Shown here: piece after piece, positions 41,101 through 51,556 of the stretch | How positions within the stretch are numbered: the stretch's first letter is position 1 | Layout of the letters: each line of letters starts with the position of its first letter | NCBI GenBank assembly: GCA_004764695.1 | Contig: SMSO01000014.1 | Coordinates: forward strand, 6,500,029-6,564,028 | DNA length: 64,000 bases | Reading direction: 5' to 3' | Source of the DNA: Schizochytrium sp. TIO01 | Taxonomy: Eukaryota > Sar > Bigyra > Thraustochytrida > Thraustochytriidae | Translations under genes and position numbers: made by a program | The notes under the pieces: model-generated | What the model saw: the letters and a program-made list of their open reading frames with translations, nothing else | Databases searched by the model: none | Told to the model about the DNA's origin: nothing

Positions 41101-42829
41101 CACATTTGAGGCTCACAGCGCATCGGATTTTGGCGGCATTGCGGTGCTTTGACTTTGCCGTTCGCTGTCGTGGAAATTGGCGGCGATCTTCAGGTGGGAT
41201 GGAGAAGGAGACGGAGAAGAAGGAGGCGCGTGGTCTTGGCGATCGAGGGCCTAAGAGGTCTTGAGGTCTTGGAGCTTGGCGAGCTGAAGCGAGAGGGTTG
41301 GTTGCTTGGTTGATTGGCTGCCTGGCTGGCTGACTGACTGGGTCGAAAATGTCGTCCGCACGACATTCGAGAAGCTCGGAAGGCCAAACTTGGGACGACA
41401 AAGAAGTACTCTAGACATGGATGGCTGGACTGACGGCTCGGCGGAACTGGCACGATCGCCCTCAGACGTTGAACGCGGATGCGTTGGGCGTCGGCGTTTC
41501 CGACGCTGACGTGCGACCGTCGAAACATGCCTGTCCAACGGAAAGGCGTCGAGGCCGATTGCGAAGTATGGATCTTCTTCTCTTGGGCCTGGAGAAAGCA
41601 GGAAAGGGGTTTCCCGTAATGGTTTTTGAACGACAGAAACCAACCCACGAAGTGTTATTGGAAGACACCTGAGTGTGATGACTTTGTGAAAGCGTTTTAG
41701 TGCTGATCAGCATGAACAACGCGACGCTCACCTGGACTACCACAGACCTATGGTACATTAGTCAACTGAGCGAGACTTTGATAGTTGTGAGCTCTACTCG
41801 GAATACATTGGATGTATCGACCTCTAGTAGTAAGCACCGGATGAATACCACTATCATGAGTCTGGGAAATTCTTCTTTGTATTGTCTGTTTGCGGCATAG
41901 TTTAAGATTGAGAAGCGCTGTTCTAATACAACGTTCCAGAACGAGCTTCAGCCTTCCAGAGCGAGGTCACCTAGTTCTCTGTTGAAACAGCTTAGCTCAG
42001 AGCAGCTAAACAACGCTGAACAGCCGAATGACTTTCAAGAATCTAGCTAGGAGAGACCGATGGAAACGGTCCTTGGGCTCACCATCAACCAATTCTCCTT
42101 TTGGAAAAAGAGTATGACAGGGGTGTTATGCATGAATGGACGAAGCCATGGCCCTAATTTCCAATCATCCAAAATTGAATACAATATAGTCAAACAGGAG
42201 TAAATCATTAAAATTACAAGAGGTTGCTAATTTTATGCTGTTCTTTATTTTATCGATTTCGCAAGAGGTGCCTATAATTTCCAAGGATTGAAAAGAGGTT
42301 AAATATGACCGCATTGTTTCTGCACCTAGTATACACTGTGACAGTAAGTTGAGTCGTATGCCTGAGTGTGGAAAGATGCTCAAATGATTCCGAGGATGTA
42401 CTATTGTATTGAATATGCAAATACTGATATATCATATATACACTCTGAGCCTGTTACCTTTCTTATGAACCTATTAGAACTAGATCCCCATACTAGAACT
42501 AGGTTCACCTACCGGAACTTAGTCTATCGAGATCTGCAGCTACCGAAAACCTTCTTTAGTTGACGAAAACTCAAAAGGATTCGCTGTATTTAAAGCAATA
42601 TATGTCTCTGTTGCTTATGTAGCACAGTTGCTCTAATTAGCAATACCCCTAGCAGTCTTAACTCCGGCAATAACCCTTCTAAAATCTCTCAGCAACCTGG
42701 ATGTAGCACTGTAATATGTAAGTCGAGAATATCATGGAAACCTATTGGGTGGCATTGACAAGATAGACCGGTTTTGCACTAGCCTTTATTTCAAGGATGC
42801 AGAACACCACGAGAAAATACCTATTTACA

Positions 42830-43260
42830 CTAATTGAAAGCCTGCATTCAACATAACAAAACTCTGCACGACAGCCTTGGCCTGCACGACAAAGGCCTCT
42901 TCTGACGTCAATTTGAATGACAGAGTACGACTAGCAACAGGTAGCAACAATTTCAGCCTGCACGACAATACAACTGAGAGGCAGTTTCAGAAACCGACCT
43001 CCCAGCTAGCTATAACTAGCTGCATAATGATGTACGACATTAGCTGCTAGCTGAAAGGATGATGCAAGAATCATGGAATTGTAACCGCAGAAAGCGAAAC
43101 GGAATATAACTAAAAAACGACAATCTAGTCCCGTTCATACATGGTGGTTATATATATACCTAGAGCTGGTGAAAGGACATGGCACAATCAAGTTGGAACC
43201 ACTGCGGATATGACACACAACTCTCAAGTGTATGACATAACTTGTTCACTCTACTGCTCA
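42830..43260. repeat. Downstream duplicated segment with CACGACA words (copy D side)
   Basis: Shares ordered blocks with 49290-49800: GCACGACAnnC repeats, TTTGAATGACAGAGTACGAC, a GTAACCGnAGnAAnCGAAAC block and a CATGGTnGGT block. It lies 0.7-1.1 kb 3' of copy D. The CACGACA word occurs at least three times here. Confidence 0.65.
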
Positions 43261-43958
43261 CTTTTCCAAACTGGAGCTCTCTGTATCTTCAAATCACATA
43301 GTTCTATGATCACATAGGTTCCGAGCTTTAATAAGGCGTCAATGTTCCCAAAAGTTTTAATTTTTGGGGGGATTTGATGTCAAAAATATGAGCACAGATG
43401 TACAAATGGAAGACTGCTATAAGATTGCTGAGATCTCCAATCGAAGGATCTAGTGGACAAGACATTGCTAGAGTTCTTGGTGTCCCTTTGTAAAACCCCA
43501 TCGGACATTAGGTTTACAGTAGAGTAAGAATAGGCAGTCAGTATGAAGGGTTCATGCAGTGAGATAGCCGATAAAAAGAAGATCAACTGAGCTTTAAGCA
43601 AATATCAAACCACTCGTTGGTGCAAATAATATCTCATTGATGGGCTTGGCTAGGCCAACACCCGAAGCTTGAAGAGCATAATGCAAAGTTTAAGTGAGAA
43701 ATACTCTTGCACTCTCTACTTGCCTTCCTCATCATCTTTCCAATCACCAAAGATTTATAACCACATCTTTGAACTTCGAATACTGATACTTCGTACCAGT
43801 AACTTTTTTAATATTTCACGTATTTCACGTATTTCATAACCCATGTATCACTAATTCCCTGCGCGTGGAGTTTAAGTGTTGATTGAAAATTCAAGATTTA
43901 TTGAAAAATTAGTTGTTGTAGAATATCGGTGCGTGGATTATCTTGAAAGGAGACATTT

Positions 43959-45038
43959 TCACTCCAGGGAAGCAATGTCAATGACAAAGCGGTAACGCAC
44001 ATCAGCAGTCTCCATGCGCTTAAAAGCTCCATCGACATAGTCCGCCTCGATGAGCTCGATATCAGGAATTACGTTGTGCTCTGCGCAGAATTCAAGCATC
44101 TCCTGGGTCTCGGCAATGCCACCATTTGGGCTTCCACCGATCATCTTGCGACCAAGAATTAAACTGAATGTCAAGAGCTCAAGAGGAGCGGGCACGCCTC
44201 CAAGCACAATAAGCTTGCCATTGTTGCGAAGGAGGCTCAAGTAGGAACCAAGATCGTGCTTGGCAGAAATGGTGTCAAGGATGAAATCAAAAGAGCTGAC
44301 AGCACTCTTCATCTCCTCCTCATCCTTAATGTCAATGTAGTCATGAGCACCAAGGTCAAGTGCATCCTCCTTCTTGGCAGTGCCACGAGAGAGAACAGTC
44401 ACATTAGCACCCATGGCAACACCAAACTTAACAGCCATGTGTCCAAGGCCACCAAGACCTGCCACAGCAAAGTTCATACCCTTCTTCAGGCCATAGTACG
44501 CGAGCGGAGAGTAGGTGGTGATACCTGCGCAGAGAAGAGGAGCAGCAGCAGCAAAGTCGAGGTTGTCAGGGACGTGGAGAACAAAGTCCTCGTCACATAC
44601 ATAGCCGGTGGAGTATCCACCAAAAGTCTTGGCGCCCTTCTCAGGGTGGTGGGCGTACTTGTAGTGATCGTTGTAAGTCTGTACCATGCCCTTCTTATCC
44701 TCGCAGAGCTGCTCGTAGCCGTCCTTGCAGCTGGGGCACTCACGGCAAGAGTCAATAATACAACCAATGCCGGCTTTGTCACCGACCTGAAACTTGGTCA
44801 CATCGCTACCGATAGCGCGGACAATGCCGACGATCTCGTGGCCAGGGCACATTCCAGGGCCGCTGAAGTCGCCGACACCCCATTCGTTCTTGACTTGGTG
44901 GACATCACTGGCACAGATACCAGCGTACTTGATATCAATATCGACGTCCTTAGGACCAAGAGCGCGGCGCTCGAATTCCTTGGTGACGAAGGGTTCACCA
45001 GCGCTCTCGACGAAGAGACCTTGGACAGTACGGCTCAT
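43959..45038 (-). CDS. CAD-type zinc alcohol dehydrogenase, copy D
   Basis: 359 residues with the complete zinc and cofactor set: CASDVH, GHE, DSCRECPSCKDGYEQLC, LLCAG, GLGGLG and SRGTAKK. It resembles copy C strongly in the middle (about 44370-44700). It differs in scattered positions elsewhere, such as YAHHPEKG in place of FDHHPEKG, IDIKDEEEMKSAVSS, and a C-terminus ending IASLE. It is therefore an older paralogue than the B/C/E group. The start context CAAGATG is shared with A, B and C. Confidence 0.93.
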   Translation of the reverse strand: MSRTVQGLFVESAGEPFVTKEFERRALGPKDVDIDIKYAGICASDVHQVKNEWGVGDFSGPGMCPGHEIVGIVRAIGSDVTKFQVGDKAGIGCIIDSCRECPSCKDGYEQLCEDKKGMVQTYNDHYKYAHHPEKGAKTFGGYSTGYVCDEDFVLHVPDNLDFAAAAPLLCAGITTYSPLAYYGLKKGMNFAVAGLGGLGHMAVKFGVAMGANVTVLSRGTAKKEDALDLGAHDYIDIKDEEEMKSAVSSFDFILDTISAKHDLGSYLSLLRNNGKLIVLGGVPAPLELLTFSLILGRKMIGGSPNGGIAETQEMLEFCAEHNVIPDIELIEADYVDGAFKRMETADVRYRFVIDIASLE

Positions 45039-45879
45039 CTTGTTATTTTTTAGTGTAGCACTTGAATTCTTTCGGGGGTTCTCGACTTGCGGATTTGCTT
45101 GCGTGTGAGTTCACTCGTGTTGACTCGAGTTTGCTTTAGCCGAATTAGTTGTTGCGGGATTGCTTTGCAAGCTTTTCTCAAGATGAACTTTCTAACCTTA
45201 CTATTTCTGCCAGTGTATGATATCCATTTCAGCCTGGATTCAAGACTTTGTTGCCCATCTTCGTTTAAGTGAAGATCTAAAATGGTATTTTGACCAAGAG
45301 ACTGTGAAGTCCAAGTACAAAGGTCAGATAAGTCTCTTGGAGAACAAAGAAAGTAAAGACACTGACAAAGAAAAAAAAGATGCGCGCGCGCTCAAGCTAA
45401 GACTGTCTCTGTCATGGAGTTACAATCCAACCAACCTAAAGTACCTTCTCCTTAGGAAAATCTGCATGTGTCTCACCGCAAGACTGGCTACTCTCGACTT
45501 TCCTTTTAATATAATAAACCAAGATTCCCTCTACAACACCAGTTTGTCCCGCTTCTGTGGTCCAAAGTCTCTTGCGACTATCTTGGAAGCGCTGGACCGT
45601 CGAAGGCTCTTTGTTCGTCGCAAAGAGCCATCAACAAATCCCAGCTTAGTTCCAGGGGAGGGAAACTAGAGTGCAGAACAAAAGGGGAAAACCTATGAAT
45701 GGGAATGGTTTGGGTGCGTGCGTACGTGCGTGCGTGAACAATCTATGGCGGCCTTTGTTCGAAAGTCTACAACTCCTTCTCATGAGCTAATGTTATCTAG
45801 GTCACCCATGCACCATAAGCTCGAGTTACTTATCGGTTAGTAGGTAGGCAGGCAGGTACATGCTGTGCTACCCATAGTT

Positions 45880-46115
45880 CAAAGTCTCTTGTGACCATTT
45901 CAGTAATAACCCGCCACTCCGTCTTCTTAGTATCTTTTTGTGCTGCGCAGAGGTATTCAACTCGAGAAGCAGTTGGGAGAATCAATCATTACAGATCTCG
46001 CCAAGTATACAAGTCTCTTTGTTCATCTGTCGTCCTGTTGCAGGCATCCTGGTAGGTAGGGTTTCTGTAGCGAAGCAATAGAAAAGGTGCTGGGACGAAG
46101 AACGAGAGCCGAGAA
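45880..46115. repeat. Upstream duplicated segment (copy D side)
   Basis: Partner of 40940-41100. The shared words are in the same order upstream of copy D, at similar distance from the start codon. Confidence 0.55.
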
Positions 46116-49100
46116 AGTTTATTGTTAAATGCTCTAAAGTGTCAGTAAATTGTCCAGTAGAACTGTATAAGTATTGTACCGACTAAAACAGCTTTTGATC
46201 TGGAAAAGTGCATAGATATCAGCACTTGAAGACTGCCACGAGAAGCTATTACGATTAGTTCCAGGATAGAGTACACTGCATACAGAGCTTCAGAACTTGA
46301 GGCTTCAGACAATGTTGGATATGGTACTATCTCGTAGTCTGAATTCCTGTGTGTGAGAAGATTGAATTGGACAAGAGTTAATGCCATTTCTATGAGGGTA
46401 TCTTTGGTGGTGGAGCGGAGGTGGTTTGAAGAAGATGTCCGCAAGATGACTGCGCCAGGTTTCACGACTGTACAGTCGTCAACTTTGGATACCTGTGTTG
46501 CAGAGTAAATCGCTCGGGGATATTGCTAGGATGGGCCGCTATAACGAATGTATTATTTGAAAAAACGTACTTAGTACTTTGTGTTTGCTTCCAGCAAACA
46601 CTGAGAAAGGTGGGCGCAGGTGTAAAGATATTGTGTTTGTAACTTCCTAAAGTAACACTTTAAAATGATGATGCGTGAACATAGAAACGTTCTATTGGAA
46701 TGCGCCGGATCCAACCTGAGCTCTGGAGAGATCAATAAAGTGCCAACAGAAACCATTATCTCGAAGAATTTTAGCTTTTACGCTCTTGGGCTCCTTTATT
46801 TCTGCGGCGCTTTGTTATAGCCTCTCATGAACCACTGGCTCATGAGAAGGGTGTCTTCCTAATAAAATATTTAACCAAATCTCTCTCTTTCTTATACTAC
46901 ATTCGCCTAGCTTCACACCACTTGCAGTTATTGCCACACCCGGCAACCTACAATACTAGCTCTATAATCTATATGAATATCGAAAAAATCTATCATATGC
47001 TTATGGATTACTAGATAAATACAGCACCACAAAGTCAGAATTCTGTGTTAGAATTCTGTGGGAGGGAAAGGCACTCGTCTATATCGAAGGTGCGTCGACA
47101 CGGAAGTTGTGTGTCTCAAGTTTCTAAGCAAAACGGGGCTAAAACACAGCTTTAGACTGACTTATACCGAACAAAGAACGTGTTTGTAGGATATGGAATT
47201 ACGATGAAGCATATCAAAGCAGTTACACAAGTCCAATTTGAAAATAACATGCATTGGATAACTTTATGCAAAGTAGACTGGATAATTCGGAATCCGAGAA
47301 ATCATTTACGTGTTAACTTTAAAATCAAGCACCGTGCTCATAATGTTATGTGAGCTGGACAACTTGAAGTGCAAAGGGGATGGAGGAAGAGAATAGGGGG
47401 GGATAAGGCCTGCCTCAGACAAATTACCGGTTATTCGTTGGGATAGTTACTCGGTAATTTGGAAATATGGATTGTGTGTGCATATGTAGTTTTGGACGTG
47501 AGATACTCGCGGAAATTTCAAATTTAATAATTTCAAGATTTTAAGATTTCTGAGATTCTTTATTCTTTTGACGTGAATTCTGCGGAAGCTAATAATCAAA
47601 CGGTCATGTATACGGGACATTACCAAGGTTCTTGACACCATCATAAGTCCTAAACTGTGAGGACTTATATGTGATAAAAACTTGGCTATCAGATACAAAG
47701 GCTAAGGGGAAATAAACTCAAGAGTGCACTTGTACTAGGCAATCGAAGGATTTCTGAGGGCAAACCTAAATTTATGGTTGAGGAATCAAATTAACCAATT
47801 CCTTTGGTTTTTGTATATGACAGGTGAAGGTTGTCGTAGTCTTCTAACTGAATATAAACAAGCCTACCGGGTTGTTTATCTCAAAACTTTGCATACAGCT
47901 AAGTCTATAAGTCTTTTTATACAATGTCTTCTTAAGCTCTGAAGTTTTATCATGTATGTGCTCCTTGCGCTCATCTTCCCAGTCAACCTCTATCTGATTA
48001 GGGATTAACTTTTAGCAAACTCGCACATATTCACTTCTTCTCACAATACCGTAATTATCTATGACACCGTTCACTGAGGCTCCTCTAAAGTAGACTAGTC
48101 CTGCTTTTTTGAAATGAATGATCATGGTATACACTCGTCTGCTATTACAAGTCATTTGGGCATAGCAATTTGCAAATTTCTACCAGGCTGAGCTATTAAA
48201 TGTGAAACTATAAATTTGCAGGATCTAGAGTATTATGAAAAAAAAAAAAACGTTATTGAGAAGAAAATTACCTTGATTCCATCTGCCAGCCAACATATTT
48301 TTCAAGTAGAAAAGGATAAAGCAACGTCCATGCCTAACCCTTTTCTTATAATCATTAATTGAAGGGTCATTTGAACACAAAACACTGCTCCAGGTCTTGG
48401 CGGACCATCAGATCGCAAAGTCGAAAATGCCAAAGTTTACTAAGCCTCTAGCGATTCATTCTGTCTATACATAGAAAATTATCAAGAGATTCAACCTCCA
48501 AAATACCAGCGTCCATACCACTCATTCCAATCCTCAATATATGCTCTTCTCTTCTCACCCCATTCGTCCAATAATGCAAATACCAATATAAAGTCGTCCA
48601 TTCGACAAAATATGCCCATACGTTCGATTGCCAATCAGATGCGAATCAGAATCACAAATGAAACATAGAGCGTCACCTCTTGCGAATACAAATACAAGCA
48701 TTATCCCAATATGTGCAACGGCTAAATTCGCGACCATGCCACAATGTGTGCGCTTCTTCTGTACGACCAATGCTCTCCACCATTCATAGAAGATCTGTAA
48801 ATCGGTTTGGGGTTCCCACAGATCGAACAATCCCACATTTTGATTCTTTGATTCTTTTCTTATTATTGTTATACATGTACCTCTTTCTACCGAAACACGC
48901 TTCTAACTACCCGTTTGTCTCAACCTTCACAAGGTAACGTACATAGCAAGTTATTCTAAAGTTTGAATTTAACTGTCAGGGTTTTTATTATTGTTTAACA
49001 GCTCGGTGTTTACGGAAGATAGCCAATCATGAAGACCAAGCTTTCTCTTCGCCTACTTGAGTGCTCACTCACGTAAAAGAGGTACAGAAACAACCTGTGA

Positions 49101-49289
49101 TTGGCGAAAGTTGGGGTTAAATGAAGTAGCTGAGCAATGCACCTGGTTACTTTGCTCCCTAACCTAACCACTGGTTAGGCTAGCAAAAGCATGAAAATTA
49201 AGAATATTACAGAACTTTGGGGTCTTAATACGACTAGGCCTTTGCTACAAATGTAAACTAGTACTCACGACAAAGTAGTACATCCTAAT

Positions 49290-49800
49290 CAAAGAACCTC
49301 CATTTGAAGAATCTGAACAACAACCTTCACGACAGCTCTACTATTCACGACAAATATATCTTCTGTCGTTCATTTGGATGACAGAGTACGACTAAGCTCA
49401 TAGAGAATAGTTAACCTCAATTATCCAACTTTTTCAGCATGCACGACAGTACTTAATACTGGAAAAGCGAAATTAAAAATGTTGAACTACCAATCATAGC
49501 ATCCAGCTACGTGACATATGCACGACAAAACTAAGACCGCCCCAATGGGTGTATGAATGATCGAGCTCTGTCGTGCTCAAATCAAGACGGTGTCGTAACC
49601 GTAGGAAACGAAACGAAAGACACCAGTGCAAACAAGGATAATCATCCCATTTACGCTTATGCATGGTAGGTACCTTCGTATGTGCTAAGTAAAAGGATGA
49701 ACAGCACATTTGCAGAACCCATTTTAGGTAAACTGCACACCTTTTCAGTGAACGACAGTCTGATCCCATCTAGCAAGCTGGGCTCTCTCTCTTCATAGAA
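49290..49800. repeat. Downstream duplicated segment with CACGACA words (copy E side)
   Basis: Partner of 42830-43260. CACGACA occurs near 49327, 49344, 49443 and 49519, TGTCGTGC (its complement) near 49570, and related GACAGAGTACGAC near 49380. It lies about 0.7-1.2 kb 3' of copy E, matching the position of its partner relative to copy D. Confidence 0.65.
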
Positions 49801-50475
49801 ATATGTACTACTACTATGTATGCAAGGATTTCATAATCTTGGCATCGATACAGCCATCACGGTTGTTCTAATCTGATATAGAATGACAAAATAATACTGT
49901 TCCTTTATGTACCCTAGGTACCTACGTCTTTATACGGGACACTAAGCAACTGGCCCCTTGCGCTTAAGAGGGTATCATGATGTTCTGTTCTGTAGTGTGC
50001 TGACTCTGGCAATGGTCGAGCAGAAGTACTAGAGGTATGCAATAGATGATTTGATGAAGAGGAACCATCTGAAGATAAAGTGTTAGATGTAAGCGAGCTG
50101 GAATAGAAAGTATCAAGTTTTGAAGCTGAAGTACCAAATGGTGGGAATCCCTCAGGAGTGTACGAGCAACACGAGCAGCGCCATGAGTTTGATCTTGAGC
50201 ATAGCGACTTCAAAGTCAACAAGGTTCTTTTAAAATAGTATGCAATGTTAATTTTCGTGTAGTAGATGAAACATTTGCAGCTTTCCTGTTGTATGGAAGA
50301 ATCTCTGGATGCTAATAATTGTTATCAATACTTACGAAAGTTAAATACAAGACCTCTTCTTTAAAGCGCCCAGCAAATCTTCAGACAATTCAATGTAAAT
50401 TCAAATCTCAAATGTCAATGCGAAACTAGTGATTAAGAAGCTTAAAATACGAGGTTAACCTAGAGGGAAATTTCT

Positions 50476-51556
50476 TTACTTAAGGGATGCAACGTCGATG
50501 ACAAAGCGGTAGCGGACATCAGCGGACTCCATGCGCTTGTATGCTTCATCAACGTAGTCAGCCTCGATGAGCTCAGTGTCAGGAATGACGTTGTGCTCCG
50601 CACAGAAGTCAAGCATCTCCTGAGTCTCGGCAATGCCACCAATACAGCTGCCAGCGAGCGTCTTGCGTCCAACAATCAAGCTGAAAGTGATAAGATCAAG
50701 AGGAGCGGGCACGCCACCGACCACAATGAGCTTGCCGTTGTTGTGAAGGAGACCAAGGTACGCTCCAAGGTCGTGCTTAGCAGAAATAGTATCAAGAATA
50801 AAATCAAAAGAGTTGGCAGCACTCTTCATCTCCTTCTCGTCCTTCACATCAACGTAGTCATGAGCACCAAGCTTGAGAGCATCCTCCTTCTTGGCAGTGC
50901 CACGAGAGAGAACAGTCACATTAGCACCCATGGCGATACCAAACTTAACAGCCATGTGTCCAAGGCCACCAAGACCTGCCACAGCAAAGTTCATACCCTT
51001 CTTCAGGCCATAGTACGCGAGCGGAGAGTAGGTAGTGATACCTGCGCAGAGAAGAGGAGCAGCAGCAGCAAAGTCGAGGTTGTCAGGGACGTGGAAGAAC
51101 AAAGTCCTCGTCACATACATAGCCGGTGGAGTATCCACCAAAAGTCTTGGCGCCCTTCTCAGGGTGGTGGTCAAACTTGTAGTGATCGTTGTAAGTCTGT
51201 ACCATGCCCTTCTCATCCTCGCAGAGCTGCTCGTAGCCGTCCTTGCAGCTGGGGCACTTACGGCAAGAGTCAACCATGCAGCCAATGCCGGCCTTGTCGC
51301 CGACCTTGAACTTGGTCACATCGCTACCGACAGCACGGACAATGCCGACGATCTCGTGGCCGGGGCACATTCCAGGGCCGCTGAAGTCGCTGCCACCCCA
51401 TTCGTTCTTGACTTGGTGGACATCACTGGCACAGATACCAGCGTACTTGATATCGATATCGACGTCCTTGGGTCCGAGAGCGCGGCGCTCGAACTCCTTC
51501 TTGACAAAGGGTGCACCAGCGCTCTCGGCGAAGAGACCTTGGACAGTGCGGCTCAT
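50476..51556 (-). pseudogene. CAD-type zinc alcohol dehydrogenase, copy E, broken by a one-base insertion
   Basis: Two overlapping minus-strand frames together cover a full paralogue of copy C. The first 157 codons run from MSRTVQGLFAESAGAPF to CDEDFVLPRP and a stop. The rest, from HVPDNLDF to VASLK, is in the next frame. Plus-strand GTGGAAGAAC near 51091-51100 has one base more than GTGAAGAAC in copies B and C or GTGGAGAAC in copy D. All zinc and cofactor motifs are otherwise intact, and there are no other stops. It is thus either a very recent pseudogene or a sequencing/assembly insertion. The 3' part matches copy C closely, except for a divergent patch (GRKTLAGSCIGGI). Confidence 0.85.

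Larger units (their letters stand above)
40305..43958. other. Spacer between dehydrogenases C and D
   Basis: 3.65 kb containing the upstream region of copy C and the downstream region of copy D. It includes an A/T-rich patch at about 40650-40730, a moderately GC-rich stretch at about 40920-41600 where open frames on both strands look accidental, and a CACGACA-rich segment at 42830-43260. No mobile-element protein was found. Confidence 0.45.
45039..50475. other. Long spacer between dehydrogenases D and E
   Basis: 5.4 kb, AT-rich, no confident gene. A 150-codon frame beginning with ATG at 45217-45669 has no recognisable domain and starts only 180 bases from copy D's start codon, so it is doubtful. 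A GTGCGTGCGTACGTGCGTGCG run lies near 45715-45735. Other frames are short. The 3' part contains the second CACGACA-rich segment. Confidence 0.45.

Noticed and set aside
49914-50222. 102-codon minus-strand frame between dehydrogenases D and E
   Set aside because: It opens with TTG, has low-complexity composition and lies in AT-rich spacer.
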